This document shows positions 60,515 through 64,000 of a DNA stretch of 64,000 bases, piece by piece; positions within the stretch are counted from its first letter, which is position 1; every line of letters starts with the position of its first letter. Made by a program: the position numbers and the translations under genes. Source of the stretch: an uncultured Collinsella sp. (GTDB lineage Bacteria > Actinomycetota > Coriobacteriia > Coriobacteriales > Coriobacteriaceae); assembly GCA_905209765.1 (NCBI GenBank), contig CAJLUE010000002.1, forward strand, positions 1 to 64,000, given 5' to 3'. The notes under the pieces are model-generated. The model saw nothing but the letters and a program-made list of their open reading frames with translations. It was not told the origin of the DNA and made no database searches.

Positions 60515-61270
60515 ATGGCGCGAGCCATCTTCCAAACCATTTATGACAACGTGAAGCAGTCAATTGACGACGGCACATACGCATATCTAAGCTATCTGCC
60601 TTCGGAGACTGAACTCACGCAGCTGTTTGGCTGTTCGCGCATGACGGTCCGTCGCGCCATCTCGATGCTTGCGGCAGATGGATACGTGCTCCCCCAGCAA
60701 GGCAAAGGCATGCGCGTCATTCGCAACATCAGTGACGAGACGAATCGTGGTGGCGGCGGACTCGAGACCTTTAAGGAAATCGCAGCCAGCCGAGGCTTTG
60801 AGCTCAAAACGGTTGCCACTGTCTTTGAGCTCCTCGTCTGTAACAAGGCGCTCTCCAGGATTACCGGGTTTCCCGAAGGCTGCGAGCTCACGCGCGCCAA
60901 ACGCATCCGCTATGCAGACGGACATGCCGTGTGCTCCGACGACTCCTATTACCTAAGCTCACAGGTACCGGGACTGACACCCGAGATTGTCAACGATTCG
61001 ATTTATCGTTACCTCGAAGAAGATCTTGGCATTAAGATTGCCACGGGCAAACGCGATGTAACGATTGAGCATCCCACGCCCGAGGATGCACGCGTGCTCG
61101 ATCTCGACGACTTTAACGCACTCGCCGTTATACGCGGACAGACCTACAACGCCGACGGCATCCTTATGGAATACACCGAGACAAAGCAGGTTCCCAGCTT
61201 CTTTTTACTCCACGAAACGGTCACCCGCCGCAATAACGGCAGCGAGACCCATCAGAGCAGCATGGGCTAA
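60515..61270 (+). CDS. GntR-family regulator with UTRA domain
   Basis: 251 residues. N-terminal winged helix (DGTYAYLSYLPSETELTQLFGCSRMTVRRAISMLAADGYVLPQQGKGMRVI), then a UTRA ligand-binding domain (RAKRIRYADGHAVCSDDSYYLSSQVPGLTPEIVNDSIYRYLEEDLGIKIATGKRD). TreR/NagR-type regulators bind phosphorylated sugars. It probably controls the divergent alpha-glucoside genes through the palindromes at 59215-59377. Follows the dehydrogenase gene on the same strand. Confidence 0.9.
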   Translation: MARAIFQTIYDNVKQSIDDGTYAYLSYLPSETELTQLFGCSRMTVRRAISMLAADGYVLPQQGKGMRVIRNISDETNRGGGGLETFKEIAASRGFELKTVATVFELLVCNKALSRITGFPEGCELTRAKRIRYADGHAVCSDDSYYLSSQVPGLTPEIVNDSIYRYLEEDLGIKIATGKRDVTIEHPTPEDARVLDLDDFNALAVIRGQTYNADGILMEYTETKQVPSFFLLHETVTRRNNGSETHQSSMG

Positions 61271-61280
61271 CCATCTATTA

Positions 61281-61352
61281 GTTGCGGTGGAATAGTTCCT
61301 AGAATGGCCAGCTTAAGGGCAAGACGGGAACTATTCCACCGCAACTTTTTTG
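61281..61352. terminator. 19-bp stem terminator
   Basis: GTTGCGGTGGAATAGTTCC is exactly complementary to GGAACTATTCCACCGCAAC (61327-61345); a 27-base loop separates them and TTTTTT follows. Ends the GntR transcript and may also serve as a bidirectional terminator. Confidence 0.85.
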
Positions 61353-61401
61353 GCCGGCGGGGCAGCACCTGTCCCACCGGCCATCATGTACGCTCTTTTA
61401 G

Positions 61402-62655
61402 CTAGTCCGCGAGCTTTTCCACCTGATCGAGCATCTTGTCAAGCTTGGCCTTTGCCTCAGCCTTGACCTTCTCAGCTTCTTCGTGAGCCTTCGCCTTCTG
61501 GGCGGCCTTTTCCTCGGCCTCGGGATCGACGACGACCAGGTTGGATGCATCATGCTCAACCAACTTAAGCGCATGCTCGGGGCACACCTTGACGCAGGCT
61601 CCGCAACCTAAGCAATACGTGGATTCCAGTGCAAAGCGACCGCTTCCCACCAAATCGCAGGCAAACGTGGGGCACACGTTGACGCACTCGCCGCACGACG
61701 TGCACTTGTCAAAATCGCATTCCGGCGTGCTCACCTGCATGTTCTGAGCAAGCTCGGGGTGGTTTTGCAATGTTGAGAGCACCAGCTGGCGACCGTGCGT
61801 GAGCGAACGGCGACGCTTGGTCGTCGTGGTGCCGCACATGGTGTTGAGTGTGCACTCCAGCTGGGTAATCTGATGGCGATGGGCCTTGAGCTTTTGCGTC
61901 ACCGAGGCCAGCGCCGCCGTCGCCGGATTGAGCTTGGTCACCGTCAGGCCCGTGGTACGGGCAATCTTTTCCATGTACTCCTTGCGCTCGTACTCGCGAA
62001 GCTTATGGCACTTGAGGCTCTTGGGGTCGACCTCCAGGCCCATACCCGTGCCGGACCACTCCTCGGCCTTCGCAATCGCCTCGCCCAGAATGTCCTCACC
62101 GCCGGTGTTGCGGCATTTATCGCACACGCCCAGCGGCAGGTAGACGCTCACGTTGGGATAGTCGGCCAGCACCGAGAACCAAGTCTCGGCCGTAATATCG
62201 CCCACGCAGGCAACGACGACCTCGTTTTCGCGCGGCATGCGCTTGAGGGCGCGCGTGCAGGTGACGTAGGCGGTCTCGTGGCTCGTAGCGGCAGAGACGA
62301 TATCGTCATACAGGTTTTTGGGCGCCAGGCGCGGCGAGATGATCGCCTCGGTCGGGCAGGCAGCGGCGCACAGACCGCACTTGCGGCAGGAGTCGAGGAT
62401 CTCAATGGCGTCTTCCTCGACCTCGATAGCGTTGACCGGGCACACGTCCATGCACGCGGTGCAGCCGCTCTTTTCGTTTTTGCAGGTCAGGCACGGAATG
62501 GTATTGCCGCGCGGGCGCTCCTTGTAGTCGGCAGGATTCCACTGCGGCGCCGACGGATCGAGTGCATCGGTCACGCCGCCAAGCGGGTTTTTAAGAAAGT
62601 CGAAACCCTTGCTGATCTCGATAATGTCATCAAACAGATCGTGTTCCTGCGCCAT
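61402..62655 (-). CDS. multi-cluster 4Fe-4S ferredoxin-like protein
   Basis: Start MAQEHDLFDD at ATG 62655 (GGGAGGGG upstream); 417 residues. Four ferredoxin-type cysteine sets: CLTCKNEKSGCTACMDVCP and CRKCGLCAAACP near the N-terminus (two clusters); and CTSCGECVNVCP and CLGCGACVKVCP near the C-terminus (two clusters). Between them, CDKCRNTGG and LKCHKLREYERKEYMEK lie in a region without cluster motifs. A charged coiled-coil tail (EEKAAQKAKAHEEAEKVKAEAKAKLDKM) ends it. Electron carrier in anaerobic metabolism; partner enzyme unknown. Confidence 0.88.
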   Translation of the reverse strand: MAQEHDLFDDIIEISKGFDFLKNPLGGVTDALDPSAPQWNPADYKERPRGNTIPCLTCKNEKSGCTACMDVCPVNAIEVEEDAIEILDSCRKCGLCAAACPTEAIISPRLAPKNLYDDIVSAATSHETAYVTCTRALKRMPRENEVVVACVGDITAETWFSVLADYPNVSVYLPLGVCDKCRNTGGEDILGEAIAKAEEWSGTGMGLEVDPKSLKCHKLREYERKEYMEKIARTTGLTVTKLNPATAALASVTQKLKAHRHQITQLECTLNTMCGTTTTKRRRSLTHGRQLVLSTLQNHPELAQNMQVSTPECDFDKCTSCGECVNVCPTFACDLVGSGRFALESTYCLGCGACVKVCPEHALKLVEHDASNLVVVDPEAEEKAAQKAKAHEEAEKVKAEAKAKLDKMLDQVEKLAD

Positions 62656-62806
62656 GCGCGGCCCCTCCCTGAGCAGTGCAAACAAGCAAGAGATAATGAT
62701 ACGCTATCGGCCCACGCCTCGGGCAAATTACACGCGGCGCACCTTTGAGGCAAATAGTCTACGGCCTATCGCCGCCTCGATTACACAAGGCCAATCAAGT
62801 GCCAAG

Positions 62807-63874
62807 CTATGCCTCGCGCATGAGCTGCACGAGCTTTTGTTTGGTCATCTTGGCCTGCTCGTTGGCCATGTTGCGTTCGTTTCTAAAGACCGCATCCGCA
62901 ACGCTCATCAGGTCGGCATCGGAAATCTCGCCAAGTCCCAGCTCCGCGAGCGTCGTCGGTAGGCCGACGCGCTGGCTAAACTCGAGCACCTGTTCAAGCT
63001 CGGGCGCACGCTCCAGACGAAGCTGGACCACCAGACCAAACGCTACGGCCTCGCCGTGCATGGCCTTGCACTCGGGCAGGATCGTCAACCCGTTGGCGAT
63101 GGCATGCGCCAACGCCAAGCCACCGCTCTCAAAGCCAACACCCGAGAGCAGAATATTGCACTCGATCAGGCGCTCAACCGCCGGCGATATACGGCCCTTT
63201 TTGAGGTCGCGCTTGGCAGCGACGCCGCACTCCATGAGTGTGTCATAGCAGGCACGAGCCGCAACCAAGGCCAAGTGTCCCGGCGCGCCACCGTGCTCGT
63301 TGGCGCCGTGCGCCGCGGCGCACGAACGCGCCTCGAAATACGTTGCCAGCGCGTCGCCCATGCCAGCGACCGTCATACGCAGCGGAGCCGCCGCAACCAC
63401 GTTGGTATCGACCACGACCAGGTCTGGATTCTTCTCGAGCATCAGGTAGCGGTCGAACGACCCATCCTCGTGATACAGCACCGAAATCGCGCTGCACGGA
63501 CCGTCCATCGAAGCTGCCGTGGGGCATACGCACAACGGCAGCTCGGCATAAAACGCAACGGCCTTAGCGATATCGAGCATCTTGCCGCCGCCAATACCCA
63601 CCACCATGTCGCAATACTCGGCCTGGGCCTCCTTAGCCATTTTTACAACGACCTCTTCCGTACACGGACCGTCATAAATCTTAAAGAACGGCTCGCTTAG
63701 ATCTTCGTCCAGAAATCCATCGACGATCTGCCTGCACAGCCGATCCTCGGTGCCCTGGTCAAACAAGACATAGGCAGCGCAGCCCAACCATGACAAATAC
63801 CTGCCCTGACGCGAGAGCTCACCCGGCCCCTGAACATACCGACCGGGACCGCCGTAAACCATAGGAAGCGCCAT
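62807..63874 (-). CDS. gldA: glycerol dehydrogenase-like iron-containing dehydrogenase
   Basis: 355 residues. NAD-binding GIGGGKMLDIAKA, PTAASMDGPCSAISV, and the metal ligands Asp in MTVAGMGDALATYFEA, His in LAHAIANGL and His in CKAMHGEAV, which fit the GldA/iron-ADH family. It oxidises glycerol to dihydroxyacetone, or related diols, with NAD. Standalone gene with an upstream 9-bp inverted repeat (GGTGCAAAG at 63906 and CTTTGCACC at 63926). Specific substrate unproven; family certain. Confidence 0.88.
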   Translation of the reverse strand: MALPMVYGGPGRYVQGPGELSRQGRYLSWLGCAAYVLFDQGTEDRLCRQIVDGFLDEDLSEPFFKIYDGPCTEEVVVKMAKEAQAEYCDMVVGIGGGKMLDIAKAVAFYAELPLCVCPTAASMDGPCSAISVLYHEDGSFDRYLMLEKNPDLVVVDTNVVAAAPLRMTVAGMGDALATYFEARSCAAAHGANEHGGAPGHLALVAARACYDTLMECGVAAKRDLKKGRISPAVERLIECNILLSGVGFESGGLALAHAIANGLTILPECKAMHGEAVAFGLVVQLRLERAPELEQVLEFSQRVGLPTTLAELGLGEISDADLMSVADAVFRNERNMANEQAKMTKQKLVQLMREA

Positions 63875-63942
63875 ACGAGAATCCGCCCTTCATCAAACAA
63901 CGATTGGTGCAAAGTAACCTTACCCCTTTGCACCATAGCAAA

Positions 63943-63975
63943 AAGGGGCAAAGCCATCTGTCGGCTTTGCCCCTT
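63943..63975 (-). terminator. leftward terminator of a gene beyond the right edge
   Basis: AAGGGGCAAAGCC pairs perfectly with GGCTTTGCCCCTT around a 7-base loop; the AAAA on its left forms a U-run on the minus strand. It would end a leftward gene lying outside the window. Confidence 0.8.
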
Positions 63976-64000
63976 CCTTAGCTTGATTTACTCATCCATG

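Overview
The window looks like a chromosome segment of a high-GC gut actinobacterium of the Coriobacteriia, most likely Collinsella. This is inferred from the GC-rich coding sequence, two phosphotransferase (PTS) sugar operons of Firmicutes type in an actinobacterial background, and the household genes guaA, ychF and ansA; no rRNA or tRNA gene is present to settle it. The ordinary chromosome is seen at the far left (3' end of a histidine kinase) and from 50.76 kb to the right end. Most of what lies between appears to be horizontally acquired DNA stacked beside the 3' end of guaA.

Layout. (1) 1-0.35 kb: partial histidine kinase. (2) 1.0-3.0 kb: a lower-GC methyltransferase cluster with a frameshift and an internal deletion, behind an iron-box-like palindrome. 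(3) 3.05-10.5 kb: a sugar operon of ROK kinase, GH172 (DUF2961) enzyme, mannose-family PTS EIIA-EIID-EIIC-EIIB and a large LevR-like regulator. (4) 10.8-11.2 kb: a nucleosidase gene cut in two and joined to the 3' end of a DUF3800 gene. (5) 11.5-20.8 kb: a defence-island-like stretch with two complete DUF3800 genes, each preceded by a promoter and a small structured RNA, then two membrane proteins, a WYL regulator with a helical-repeat protein, an excisionase-like protein and a GmrSD-type restriction enzyme. (6) 20.8-50.77 kb: a roughly 30-kb integrative mobilizable element with repressor, excisionase, integrase, helicase, relaxase, coupling protein, a surface protein, and a type III restriction system at its right end.

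Inside this last element, 31.7-44.8 kb is bounded by two identical 522-bp direct repeats exactly 12,636 bp apart. Between them lie a primase-like Rep, ParA and a ribbon-helix-helix partner, a second relaxase, a second coupling protein, MobC and a restriction-modification pair. This is what a plasmid inserted by single crossover would look like. A 19-bp sequence occurs exactly three times at the transcription-unit boundaries of this module, and probably ties replication, partition and restriction-modification to one regulator.

Sequences resembling the guaA 3' end (a core of TCCCACTC with flanking matches, each with a leftward terminator hairpin beside it) recur at about 0.76, 11.5 and 20.8 kb and at guaA itself. 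This supports repeated integration at guaA.

Right of guaA (52-64 kb): L-asparaginase, a small divergent regulator pair, a DUF1648 membrane protein, the GTPase YchF, an alpha-glucoside operon (GH4 phospho-glucosidase, PTS EIICB, zinc dehydrogenase, GntR regulator with palindromic operators), a four-cluster ferredoxin-like protein and a glycerol-dehydrogenase-like enzyme. No IS transposase, CRISPR array, rRNA or tRNA gene was seen.
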